NCBI RefSeq assembly: GCF_025146565.1
Contig: NZ_CP102258.1
Location: 682,001 to 746,000 of the forward strand
Reading direction: 5' to 3'
Origin: Bacteroides eggerthii
GTDB lineage: Bacteria > Bacteroidota > Bacteroidia > Bacteroidales > Bacteroidaceae
DNA length: 64,000 nt
The notes below the pieces were generated by a model, which was not told the DNA's origin, did no database searches, and saw only the letters and a program-made list of their open reading frames with translations. Shown here piece after piece: positions 17,777 through 27,033 of the stretch. Both the position numbers and the translations under genes were made by a program. Positions within the stretch are counted from its first letter, which is position 1. Each line of letters opens with the position of its first letter.

Positions 17777-19300
17777 ATGATAAAGAAAATTAGAAATTAT
17801 ATCCTGTTGGCTGCCGTAGCACTGTCTGCCGCTTCGTGTCTGGACAAACTGCCCGAAGACGAAGTTCCTTTTGACAATGCCATCCGGTCGGTGTCCGACG
17901 TAAACCAGGCAGTCATCGGCATCTACGATGCCTTCAAGAGCAGCGCCCTGTATTCCGGCAACCTCACTTTGCTGCCCGACCTCCAAGCCGACTTCGTGTA
18001 CGCCGTAAACGGTTACACCAATACATACGGCAACATCTGGCGCTGGAAAGATATCCTTGCTACGAACACAGACATCGAAGCGGTATACCAAGCCCTGTAC
18101 GCAGTGATCAATCGCTGTAACTTCATGCTGGATCGCGTGGACTACGTAAGAAAGAACACCACCGTCGATGCCGACCTCGACAAACTGGATCAATATTGCG
18201 GCGAAGCCTACTTTGCCCGCGCACTCGCCTACTCGGAACTGATAAAGCTCTTCTGCAAAGCCTACGAAAGCGATGAAGAAGCCGCCAACGAACTGGGCGT
18301 GATACTGACCGAGCACTACAACGGCAACGAAGAGATGAAGCGCGCTTCGCTGAAAGACTCTTACCAATTCGTACTGGACGACCTGAACCGCGCCGCCGAC
18401 CTCCTGAAACTGGAAGACGACTTCAAAGGCACGCTTTACGACACCACCTACTTCAACGAATACACCGTCTATGCCCTGCGCGCACGCATTGCCCTGTACA
18501 TGAAGAAGTGGGACGACGCCATCAAGTACTCCGACAAAGTGATAGAAAGCAATTATTATACGCTGGCAAGCTGTACAAGACAGGTATCACAGGGCGTAAG
18601 CTACTATCAATATATGTGGACCAACGATCACTCCATAGAAGGCATCTGGAAAGTGGGCTTCACCGTAAACTCTTACGGTGGCAGACTGGGCACCATCTTT
18701 GCCAACTACGACTTCCGCAACTTCCGTCCGGACTATGTGCCGGCAGAATGGGTCATCGACTTGTATGACAGCAATGACCTGCGCGTTTCTTCTTTCTTCA
18801 AGGCCTACACCACCGGATACAGCCATGGGCTCACCTGGCCATTGCTGATGAAGTACTTCGGCAACCAAGACTTCATGAAGCAGTACAACATACTCCACGT
18901 CACCATGCCCAAAGTGTTTCGCCTGTCCGAGCAGTACCTGATTCGTGCGGAAGCCTACGTGCAGAAAGACCAGCCCGACTATGCCAAAGCGGGCAGTGAC
19001 ATCAGCGCCATCCGTACAGCCCGTTATTCTTCGTACGGCGGTTCTACTGCCATGAACAAGGAGAATGCCATGGACATCATCGAAGCAGAGCGTGTGAAAG
19101 AACTTTATATGGAGGGCTTCCGCTTGCAAGACCTGAAGCGTTGGCACAAGGGATTCAAGCGCAAACCGCAAGACCAGTCGCTGACCAACGGCAGCAGCCT
19201 GAAAGTGGAGAAAGACGATCCTCTGTTCGTATGGCCTATTCCCCAGCACGAGCTCGACTCTCCGGGTTCGCAGGTAGAACCTAATGAAAGTAACAAATAA
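17777..19300 (+). CDS. SusD/RagB-family substrate-binding lipoprotein
   Basis: A 507 aa surface lipoprotein with a lipobox at C21 (LSAASC). The N-terminal TPR-like helical region carries typical SusD segments (SVSDVNQAVIGIYDAF, VINRCNFMLDRVD, AEAYFARALAYSELIKLF-like). The C-terminal signature ERVKELYMEGFRLQDLKRW precedes a final IPQHELD segment. It caps the SusC barrel and delivers substrate to it. It is separated by 22 bp from SusC and 18 bp from the next lipoprotein. Codon use matches SusC. The bound ligand cannot be predicted from sequence alone. Confidence 0.95.
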   Translation: MIKKIRNYILLAAVALSAASCLDKLPEDEVPFDNAIRSVSDVNQAVIGIYDAFKSSALYSGNLTLLPDLQADFVYAVNGYTNTYGNIWRWKDILATNTDIEAVYQALYAVINRCNFMLDRVDYVRKNTTVDADLDKLDQYCGEAYFARALAYSELIKLFCKAYESDEEAANELGVILTEHYNGNEEMKRASLKDSYQFVLDDLNRAADLLKLEDDFKGTLYDTTYFNEYTVYALRARIALYMKKWDDAIKYSDKVIESNYYTLASCTRQVSQGVSYYQYMWTNDHSIEGIWKVGFTVNSYGGRLGTIFANYDFRNFRPDYVPAEWVIDLYDSNDLRVSSFFKAYTTGYSHGLTWPLLMKYFGNQDFMKQYNILHVTMPKVFRLSEQYLIRAEAYVQKDQPDYAKAGSDISAIRTARYSSYGGSTAMNKENAMDIIEAERVKELYMEGFRLQDLKRWHKGFKRKPQDQSLTNGSSLKVEKDDPLFVWPIPQHELDSPGSQVEPNESNK

Positions 19301-19318
19301 GATTAAATACATACGATA

Positions 19319-20218
19319 ATGAAGAAACTATTAATGGGATGTATGGCAGCCTTGGCTGCTTTGATAAGCCTTGTCGGGTGCGAACAGGACAGGGTGGTAT
19401 ACGGCGGGCCCAATTATCTTATGTTTTCCGACACGATCTATTATTGTCCCGTGCAAGAAACGAATGAGATATTCAATGTCCCCGTATCAGCCACCGAGAC
19501 TGCCGACCGCGACCGTACTTTTGCCGTAGAGGTAATAGATAAAAAAAGTAATGCCGTAGAAGGAAAACATTATAAAATCCTTTCGAACACAGTAACCATC
19601 AAGGCAGGCGAAAGAGCCGCCAACGTAGAGGTAGAAGGCCTTTACGAGAATATCGGCATCAACGATTCACTGGGCTTTGCCCTGCGCCTCATCATTCCGG
19701 AAAACGACCGCTGGGATATGTACGGTACAGAGACCAAAGTGGTGTTGCGCAAGATTTGCCCGTTCGACATCAACGACTTCACCGGACACTGCAAGGTGAC
19801 TTCCTCCTATTTCGGCGAGTTTATGCAGGATGTGGACATGCGCCTGATAACCTCGGAAGTTGTGGAGGGTGAAGAGAACACCATTGTACTTCGCGGATAC
19901 TACTATGACGGCTATGACATCAAGATAAAGTTCACCCGCAACAAGGTACTCGATCCACTCATTGAAATGAAACAGCAGTTGTGCGCCAGCACAGGTGAAG
20001 CGTTTGGAACCATTCATGGCAACGGCAAACTGCTGATGAGCCAGCCCACGCAGTACGTATCTTATTACAGCACCTGCGAAAAATTCATCTTCCAGTACAC
20101 CACTTTGAGCGTAGACAACAAAGACGGCTCGCTCTACGGGGTTGTAGGTACTTTCGCCAACATCATCGAATGGATCAGCGAAGCCGAATGGGAAAAATTA
20201 AAAGAACAAGGATATTAA
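19319..20218 (+). CDS. SusCD-associated lipoprotein, DUF4843/DUF4984-like
   Basis: A 299 aa lipoprotein (lipobox LVGC, C21). The N-terminal half (about residues 30-145) looks like a Calx-beta-type sandwich found in DUF4843-like proteins: YLMFSDTIYYCP, FNVPVSATETADRDRTFAVEV, and GKHYKILSNTVTIKAGE. The second half is a separate beta-rich region without recognised motifs. Proteins of this type often sit third in SusCD operons, where they are thought to be accessory surface glycan- or peptide-binding proteins. The family label is from memory of typical layouts and should be treated as provisional; the lipoprotein nature and operon position are direct. Confidence 0.7.
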   Translation: MKKLLMGCMAALAALISLVGCEQDRVVYGGPNYLMFSDTIYYCPVQETNEIFNVPVSATETADRDRTFAVEVIDKKSNAVEGKHYKILSNTVTIKAGERAANVEVEGLYENIGINDSLGFALRLIIPENDRWDMYGTETKVVLRKICPFDINDFTGHCKVTSSYFGEFMQDVDMRLITSEVVEGEENTIVLRGYYYDGYDIKIKFTRNKVLDPLIEMKQQLCASTGEAFGTIHGNGKLLMSQPTQYVSYYSTCEKFIFQYTTLSVDNKDGSLYGVVGTFANIIEWISEAEWEKLKEQGY

Positions 20219-20237
20219 CATTTAAAACCATACAATT

Positions 20238-22223
20238 ATGAGAACATTAAATTTAAAAGGTATGAGTTGGATCATGGCATTGGCTATGATGTTTATTGTG
20301 TCATTCACAAGTTGTTCAGACGATAAAGAAGAAGGAGCCACTACCCCGGTATTTCCGGAAGAACAAGCCATTTCCTGTAATGCCGGCGAAACAAAGGTAC
20401 TTACCTTTGACGCCAATATGACTTGGCAACTGAGTTCTACGGCAGCCATTTGGTGTAAGTTCGAGGTGAACGGCGAAGATAAAGAAGTTGTTAAAGGCGA
20501 AGCAGGCAAACAAAGTATAACGATTAAGGTTACGGATGCCGCACAAGAGATAGGCAAAACCAGTGAAGCGCAACTGAAATTGGATATGGGCGGCGAAACG
20601 AAAGTGATTGCCACCGTAACACGTTCTGCCAAAGGATATTCACTGAAAATATACGATGCTGAGGGAAATGAAATTACCACAGAACAAGGTCTTGAAGTAG
20701 GATACAAAAAACAGATATCGTTTACAGTAAAAGCCAACTTCCGTTTTGCTGCAACCAGTTTCCCTGAATGGGTCATTTTGGACGGTGGTTCAATGGCAGG
20801 TGAAGTAAATGATAAAGAAGAAGGTGAACTGAAAATTCAGGCAACCAACGGTTTAACAGTTAAAGAGAACGGTGAATATGAGAAATGGCCGGTTGAAGCT
20901 GGCAAAGACAGCAAGAATGTAATCACTTTCGCTGACGAAGCAGGAAACGCATCTTTCTCTTTCCCTGTTTTCTTCAAAGGAATGGGAGCTGAAGATATTA
21001 ATATAACAGAACCTGTAATCTCCTCTCGCTATGGTTGGAACGTATCTCTGGACGGAAAAACTTTCAAATTAGCAGGAAGTATGGACGGAGGTGAAAACGT
21101 TATTACCTTTAATGATAAAATGGAATTTACTGTGGTATCACTCAAAGATGAATATGAAGTGGTGCTACTGGATGCTTCTAATGACCAGCGAACTGGTAGG
21201 AAAGTTATTAAAGAAATGAGCTCTTCGTGGATAAAGTATATTAAAAATGGGAATAAAGTAACTCTTACTGTGGATAAACTCAATCCTGACATGGAAGAGT
21301 ATGACAGCAGAGAAGGTTATGCTCTTGTTATTCCAAAAGCTCAATATGAACAAATCAAAGAGGATATAGTAGCCAATCTTGTAACTACAAATGAAGAAGG
21401 AGACCAAGATTTGGTTTATGTTTATGGACAAAATAATCTCTTGATTAATTTGATTCAGGAAGAAGAGAAAGCAGATGGAGAATCTTTTGAGATATTAAAA
21501 GGTGGATACATGCCACTTACTTGCAACAAAGTTACAGACGAAAGCATTTTAAATAAGTTCCATGATTATTCAGTAACAGCTGTTTATTCGGTAGAGGTTC
21601 CCAAAACAGAAAACTATAATAACGTGTCAATCAATCCATTATTAAGTAATTGGTCAAATATAAATGGATACTCAATTTATAATACCAAAAATAACAGCGA
21701 AAACACAGAGATAGTTTCAGAACCAGGAGAAAATAGTATATCAATTGATGTACCTGAAAATCCCATTTATATTGTCTTCAAAGATAAAAATAGTATAAAC
21801 AAGAAAATTTTAATGGTTCAATTTACTGCTGATGTATTTACTGTAACAGACAACATGCTAAACAACATTAATTGTACACTGCATAGTAACAACAGCGGCT
21901 GGGTTTCCGACCTATATGGTGTAGATGGCAATAACATTTGGGAGGCAACGCCTACTTCTCCTCAACTTTATATGATTAAATTTGCATCCTCAGAAAATAC
22001 TATAAAAAAATTGCAATGTTATAATTTCGATGCAGAAGAATTGACGGAAACAACTTCTGATTTTAATTTTAACGACACTGAAGCTAGTGATGTATCTATA
22101 GATAGTGGCACTATATACGTATACTACGGACAGGGTACATATATTAACTATTCCATAGCTTTACTCATAACAACAAATACTGATGAGAAATATTTATTAG
22201 TGGTTAACAAACCTGCTCAATAA
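20238..22223 (+). CDS. Large surface lipoprotein with BACON-like modules, variable C-terminal half
   Basis: A 661 aa lipoprotein (lipobox SFTSC, C26, followed by SDDKEE). Residues 40-130 form a BACON-like beta domain (CNAGETKVLTFDANMTWQL, then KQSITIKVTDAAQEIG), and a second beta domain follows to about residue 250. The remaining 400 residues are rich in Asn, Ser, Thr and Tyr and have no motif I know; a DUF5003-type assignment is possible. The DNA becomes visibly A+T-rich from about 21000 to the stop, unlike its neighbours, which suggests a fast-evolving or exchanged surface region. It lies 19 bp after the previous gene. The role is probably binding of the operon's substrate at the cell surface. 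Confidence 0.72.
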   Translation: MRTLNLKGMSWIMALAMMFIVSFTSCSDDKEEGATTPVFPEEQAISCNAGETKVLTFDANMTWQLSSTAAIWCKFEVNGEDKEVVKGEAGKQSITIKVTDAAQEIGKTSEAQLKLDMGGETKVIATVTRSAKGYSLKIYDAEGNEITTEQGLEVGYKKQISFTVKANFRFAATSFPEWVILDGGSMAGEVNDKEEGELKIQATNGLTVKENGEYEKWPVEAGKDSKNVITFADEAGNASFSFPVFFKGMGAEDINITEPVISSRYGWNVSLDGKTFKLAGSMDGGENVITFNDKMEFTVVSLKDEYEVVLLDASNDQRTGRKVIKEMSSSWIKYIKNGNKVTLTVDKLNPDMEEYDSREGYALVIPKAQYEQIKEDIVANLVTTNEEGDQDLVYVYGQNNLLINLIQEEEKADGESFEILKGGYMPLTCNKVTDESILNKFHDYSVTAVYSVEVPKTENYNNVSINPLLSNWSNINGYSIYNTKNNSENTEIVSEPGENSISIDVPENPIYIVFKDKNSINKKILMVQFTADVFTVTDNMLNNINCTLHSNNSGWVSDLYGVDGNNIWEATPTSPQLYMIKFASSENTIKKLQCYNFDAEELTETTSDFNFNDTEASDVSIDSGTIYVYYGQGTYINYSIALLITTNTDEKYLLVVNKPAQ

Positions 22224-22259
22224 AAATAACTTTCAATAGAATAACGAACAATAGATTAA

Positions 22260-24974
22260 ATGAATCTACATAAATTAAAGATACGCTCTATATTCTTTTT
22301 ACCCCTCATCGTCAGCTTGCTGGCGATGGTGGCGGTAACGGGATGTTCCGATGAGGAAGATGCACTGCAAACAGGTCAATACGGCTATGTGCAGTTCAAA
22401 CTCTACAAAAGCACAGGAGAAGGTGCGGCTACCCGCGCCACCGATAAACTGGAACTGCTGTCGGATGCAAAAAAGATAAACGTAGTGATGCTGCGAGACG
22501 GTGTAACACTGTCGCAAACATTGGTTCTCAATTCATATAACGCAGAGAATGCAGAGTTCGGCCTGCGCAGTGATAAACTGCAACTACTGACCGGTACTTA
22601 CAAAATAGTAGGATACTACCTGTACGACAAACTCGATGAAGAATTGCTGGCAGGTTCGGTAGAAGAAGATGATGAATTTACCGTAGTTCAAGACGGTCTG
22701 CAAGAAAAAGCATTGACCGTAAATACAGTGACACGCGGTATGGTTAAGTTTAAGCTGATTAAAGACGGACTTAGCACCCGCGCACCGGGAGAATATCTGT
22801 TCAGCCAAATAAAGCTGGCAGACATAACCGTAACCAACCTGTTCACCAAAAAGCCGACAACGATTAAAGGCTTCAAAGTGACTTACAAGGAAGAGTCCAA
22901 AGAGCACCAAAACCCCGACAACGATAATGACAAGTATATGGACATCGCCACTGCAAAGTGCGACTCTGCCGTATGGTTGCCCGCCGGAAACTATCAGGTG
23001 ACTTCTTACACTACATATTCCAAAAACGGAAATCTGGTAAAGACACTGGAAACACAAGCCGTAAAAGGCGAACAGTTCACCGTAAAAGACAATGCGCTCA
23101 CTGACGACGCCATTGTCCCCATTAAACTGTCCCGCACCGCCGAATACATCAAGGATTACCTTGCACTGAAAGAAATCTGGGATGCGCTGAACGGCAAAAA
23201 CTGGAGCCAACAAGGCTTCGGTACTCAACCGGGCGCCAACTGGAATTTCAATAAGGAACTGGATATGTGGGGAGCCCAACCCGGTGTATCGCTCAACAGC
23301 AATGGTCGTGTAACAGGGCTTTCCTTAGAAGGCTTTGGCGCCAGCGGAAGAGTGCCGGACGCTATCGGACAACTCACGGAACTGGAAGTTCTGGCATTAG
23401 GCTCGCATGGGGAGAAAGTAAACGAGAGACTGTTCGGCCCCAAAGGCATTTCAGCGAATATGAGTGACGAGCAGAAGCAAAAAATGCGTATGCACTACCA
23501 AAAAACATTCGTTGACTACGACCCGCGCGAAGACTTCTCCGACCTTATCAAAGATTGCATCAACAGCGATCCGCAGCAGAAAAGTATCAAAAAAAGCAGC
23601 CGTATCACATTGAAAGATACGCAAATCGGACAGTTGAGCAATAATATCACATTCGTTTCCAAAGCAGTGATGCGCTTAACCAAACTGCGCCAGTTCTATA
23701 TGGGTAACTCTCCTTTCGTCGCCGAAAACATTTGCGAAGCATGGGAGAATGAAAACTCCGAATACGCCCAACAATATAAGACGGAAGATTTGAAGTGGGA
23801 TAATTTGAAAGATCTGACAGATGTAGAGGTATATAACTGCCCGAACCTCACAAAGTTGCCTACATTCTTAAAAGCACTGCCCGAAATGCAGCTGATTAAC
23901 GTTGCCTGCAACAGAGGTATCTCCGGAGAGCAGTTGAAAGACGACTGGCAAGCCCTCGCAGACGCACCGGTAGGAGAGAAAATCCAGATTATCTACATAG
24001 GCTACAACAACCTGAAAACATTCCCGGTGGAAACATCTTTGCAGAAGATGAAAAAACTGGGCATGCTGGAATGTCTCTACAACCAACTTGAAGGCAAGTT
24101 ACCGGCATTCGGCTCGGAAATAAAATTGGCATCACTCAATTTGGCATATAACCAAATCACAGAAATCCCCGCAAACTTCTGCGGATTTACCGAACAGGTG
24201 GAAAATCTGAGCTTTGCGCATAACAAATTGAAGTATATCCCTAATATCTTCGATGCCAAATCCGTTTCGGTAATGAGCGCGATAGACTTTTCCTACAACG
24301 AGATAGGCTCGGTGGACGGAAAGAATTTTGATCCTCTTGACCCCACTCCTTTCAAAGGTATCAACGTTTCTTCCATCAACTTGTCAAACAACCAGATAAG
24401 CAAGTTCCCCAAAGAGCTGTTCTCAACCGGTTCACCGCTTTCTTCCATCAACCTGATGGGTAATATGCTGACAGAAATACCCAAAAACTCGTTGAAAGAC
24501 GAAAACGAAAACTTCAAGAACACCTATTTGCTTACTTCGATAGACTTGCGTTTCAACAAGCTTACAAAGTTGTCCGACGATTTCCGGGCTACCACGCTGC
24601 CCTATTTGGTTGGTATAGACTTGAGCTACAACAGTTTCTCCAAGTTCCCTACACAACCGCTGAACAGCAGCACGCTGAAAGGCTTCGGTATCCGTAACCA
24701 ACGCGACGCACAAGGTAACCGCACCCTGCGCGAATGGCCGGAAGGTATCACCCTGTGTCCCAGCCTGACGCAACTGCAAATCGGTTCGAACGACATTCGT
24801 AAAGTAAACGAGAAGATAACCCCGAACATTTCGGTACTGGACATCAAGGACAATCCGAACATTTCCATCGACTTGAGCTACGTATGCCCCTACATCGAAG
24901 CAGGCATGTACATGCTGTTCTACGATAAGACGCAGGATATTCGCGGTTGCGATGCGCTGGATATTAAACGATAA
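22260..24974 (+). CDS. Leucine-rich-repeat lipoprotein, DUF4458 type
   Basis: A 904 aa lipoprotein (lipobox VTGC, C29, then SDEED). The N-terminal 300 residues contain two related beta domains (GYVQFKLYKSTGEGAATRA and MVKFKLIKDGLSTRAP) that fit DUF4458. The C-terminal 550 residues hold leucine-rich repeats, such as ASLNLAYNQITEIPANF, NLSFAHNKLKYIPNIF, SINLSNNQISKFPKELF and SIDLRFNKLTKLSDDF. LRR solenoids usually bind proteins. The acidic residues after the lipid-bearing Cys resemble the Bacteroides surface-export signal. Together with the next gene it suggests a protein-recognising surface complex. Lies 36 bp after the preceding gene. Confidence 0.85.
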   Translation: MNLHKLKIRSIFFLPLIVSLLAMVAVTGCSDEEDALQTGQYGYVQFKLYKSTGEGAATRATDKLELLSDAKKINVVMLRDGVTLSQTLVLNSYNAENAEFGLRSDKLQLLTGTYKIVGYYLYDKLDEELLAGSVEEDDEFTVVQDGLQEKALTVNTVTRGMVKFKLIKDGLSTRAPGEYLFSQIKLADITVTNLFTKKPTTIKGFKVTYKEESKEHQNPDNDNDKYMDIATAKCDSAVWLPAGNYQVTSYTTYSKNGNLVKTLETQAVKGEQFTVKDNALTDDAIVPIKLSRTAEYIKDYLALKEIWDALNGKNWSQQGFGTQPGANWNFNKELDMWGAQPGVSLNSNGRVTGLSLEGFGASGRVPDAIGQLTELEVLALGSHGEKVNERLFGPKGISANMSDEQKQKMRMHYQKTFVDYDPREDFSDLIKDCINSDPQQKSIKKSSRITLKDTQIGQLSNNITFVSKAVMRLTKLRQFYMGNSPFVAENICEAWENENSEYAQQYKTEDLKWDNLKDLTDVEVYNCPNLTKLPTFLKALPEMQLINVACNRGISGEQLKDDWQALADAPVGEKIQIIYIGYNNLKTFPVETSLQKMKKLGMLECLYNQLEGKLPAFGSEIKLASLNLAYNQITEIPANFCGFTEQVENLSFAHNKLKYIPNIFDAKSVSVMSAIDFSYNEIGSVDGKNFDPLDPTPFKGINVSSINLSNNQISKFPKELFSTGSPLSSINLMGNMLTEIPKNSLKDENENFKNTYLLTSIDLRFNKLTKLSDDFRATTLPYLVGIDLSYNSFSKFPTQPLNSSTLKGFGIRNQRDAQGNRTLREWPEGITLCPSLTQLQIGSNDIRKVNEKITPNISVLDIKDNPNISIDLSYVCPYIEAGMYMLFYDKTQDIRGCDALDIKR

Positions 24975-24985
24975 ACTCACAAGAA

Positions 24986-26965
24986 ATGAAATATTCAAAG
25001 AAAATAATAATAGGACTGGCTCTTTGCGCGGGCATCGTAACCTCGTGCAAGGAAGATGAAGCAGGAGTATCGAACAACATCTCCACCGACAAGGACGAAA
25101 TCACAATCGGCCCGGAGGGAGGTACAGAGCAAGTCGCCGTCTCTACCAACGCCGATTGGGTGGCCGGTTCAGCCAAACCCTGGATCAGCATTTCCCCCGC
25201 AAACGGAATGGGTTCGGCAGATTGCAGACTGGCCATCGATTCTACATTGGAGAACAACGCACGTACCACCCAGATACGGTTTGCAGCGGAAGGACAAGAA
25301 CCTAAGTTGATTACGATTACCCAGTTCGGCTTCAACAAGCAGATATTGCTGAAAGAACCGGAAGTGGAAATTGAGAACTCAGCCGAGTATGACAAGCGCT
25401 TTTTCGAAACCACCATCTCTACCAACATTCACTTCAAAATTGATGAGGAGAATATAGAGTACTCGTTTGCCGAACCGATGAACGATACGGAAAAAGTAGA
25501 AATGGAGCCCGAACGCGCCAACTGGCTTACGTTGCCCAAAAACGACGACCTGGAAGTAAACCTCGACAGAAAAGCGCGTCCGCGTACCATCAAAGTGCGC
25601 TTCCGCTGGGAAATGAATACGGCACCTTTTACCCGCGTTGCCAAAATCCGCCTGATTCCGCAGAATCCTGAGGAAGACAAGCTGAAAGATGCCGACGGCA
25701 AAGAGATAGATGCGGTTATTCTCACCGTCCGCCAGAAACCGGCTCTGAAAATAGAAGACAACCGTTCGGGCGACTCGCTTGCCATCATCACTATCAACAA
25801 AAAGGTACAGGCTACAATGTCATTCGACACCAGCGAGAATATGCAGAACTGGAACTATGTAACCCTTTGGGAAGCAACCGACGACGACTTACCTTCACAG
25901 GAAGCCATCGGTCGCGTACGCAGCGTGAAATTCATAATGGTGAACTTGAAAGAAGGCGAAACCCTTCCTAAGGAAGTGAAACACCTCAAATATTTGGAAT
26001 CATTCGGTATTCAGAGTAATGCCAACTTCCAGTTGCGAGAGGTTCTTTTAGGCGAAGAAATTTGTGAACTGGAACACCTGAAATATCTAAGTGTATATGC
26101 GTATGGTCTTATCAAGTTGCCCGATAACTTTATAAAACTGGGCGGCAAGGGTAAAGAAAAAGGTCTGGAAGTACTGGATTTATCTTCCAATAACTTCCCT
26201 AAACTCTCTACCATTACGGATGTGGTGAACCAAGAAAACTTCCCGCATGTAAGAGCATTATTATTAAGCAGATGTCGCCGTACGGACTCCTTCAACGATT
26301 TGAGCCAGATGGACAACAGAGGAGGCAGCGAATACAATGGACGACCTATCGGACTGCATGTCAACATCACCGAAGAAGCCAGAGAACGGGCAGCATTCTT
26401 TAAACTGCTGACTTGGGACAATCTGGTTACCCTGTCCCTGTCTTATAACTTCATCGAAGGACAGTTGCCTACGGATAGCGAAATAACCGCTGCGCTGCAA
26501 GCCGCAGGAAAGCCTACACGCTATACGAAAGATGATTTCTCCACCGATAAAAAGGATTATTTGGACAAGCTGGTAGGCGACACTTGTATCTGGCTGAAAA
26601 CAAACGATAATCCGGTAACTTATCCGGGAGTGAACGGACAATATAAGGAAGTAGTACATGGACAGGATGTTCCGCGCGTATTGCCCAATGCACGCAGTCT
26701 TTCCATCAACCTGAACTTCATGACGGGCGATATGCCCAAATGGATACTTTTCCACCCCTACTTTGTGGAATGGGATCCGGAAGTCTTGGTTTTCAATCAG
26801 CAGGAAAGAGGTAAAAACTCTGAAGGAGCTCCCGTATTGTTTGATAATATAGACAATCAGAAGTACGACTATAAGTATTATTACGGCGATAAGGATCCCG
26901 GAACAGAGGTAACAATTCAAGGTACCGCCTATCCGCTTTACTACCGCAGATACGTAGCTCAATAA
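24986..26965 (+). CDS. BACON-domain plus leucine-rich-repeat lipoprotein
   Basis: A 659 aa lipoprotein (lipobox IVTSC, C21, then KEDE, a close match to the K-(D/E)2 surface-export signal). A BACON domain fills about residues 35-115 (IGPEGGTEQVAVSTNADW, then WISISPANG and ITITQFG), and a middle beta region follows to about residue 280. A degenerate LRR region starts around VKHLKYLESFGIQSN and continues through LEVLDLSSNNFPKL and LVTLSLSYNFIEGQLP. BACON domains are proposed to bind glycoproteins or mucin. It starts 11 bp after the DUF4458-LRR gene and looks like its shorter partner. Confidence 0.85.
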   Translation: MKYSKKIIIGLALCAGIVTSCKEDEAGVSNNISTDKDEITIGPEGGTEQVAVSTNADWVAGSAKPWISISPANGMGSADCRLAIDSTLENNARTTQIRFAAEGQEPKLITITQFGFNKQILLKEPEVEIENSAEYDKRFFETTISTNIHFKIDEENIEYSFAEPMNDTEKVEMEPERANWLTLPKNDDLEVNLDRKARPRTIKVRFRWEMNTAPFTRVAKIRLIPQNPEEDKLKDADGKEIDAVILTVRQKPALKIEDNRSGDSLAIITINKKVQATMSFDTSENMQNWNYVTLWEATDDDLPSQEAIGRVRSVKFIMVNLKEGETLPKEVKHLKYLESFGIQSNANFQLREVLLGEEICELEHLKYLSVYAYGLIKLPDNFIKLGGKGKEKGLEVLDLSSNNFPKLSTITDVVNQENFPHVRALLLSRCRRTDSFNDLSQMDNRGGSEYNGRPIGLHVNITEEARERAAFFKLLTWDNLVTLSLSYNFIEGQLPTDSEITAALQAAGKPTRYTKDDFSTDKKDYLDKLVGDTCIWLKTNDNPVTYPGVNGQYKEVVHGQDVPRVLPNARSLSINLNFMTGDMPKWILFHPYFVEWDPEVLVFNQQERGKNSEGAPVLFDNIDNQKYDYKYYYGDKDPGTEVTIQGTAYPLYYRRYVAQ

Positions 26966-27033
26966 CAACTGATAACAGACCGGGATATTCTGAAAAGAAG
27001 AATCATCAACAAGAATAATTTTAAAACGAAACA

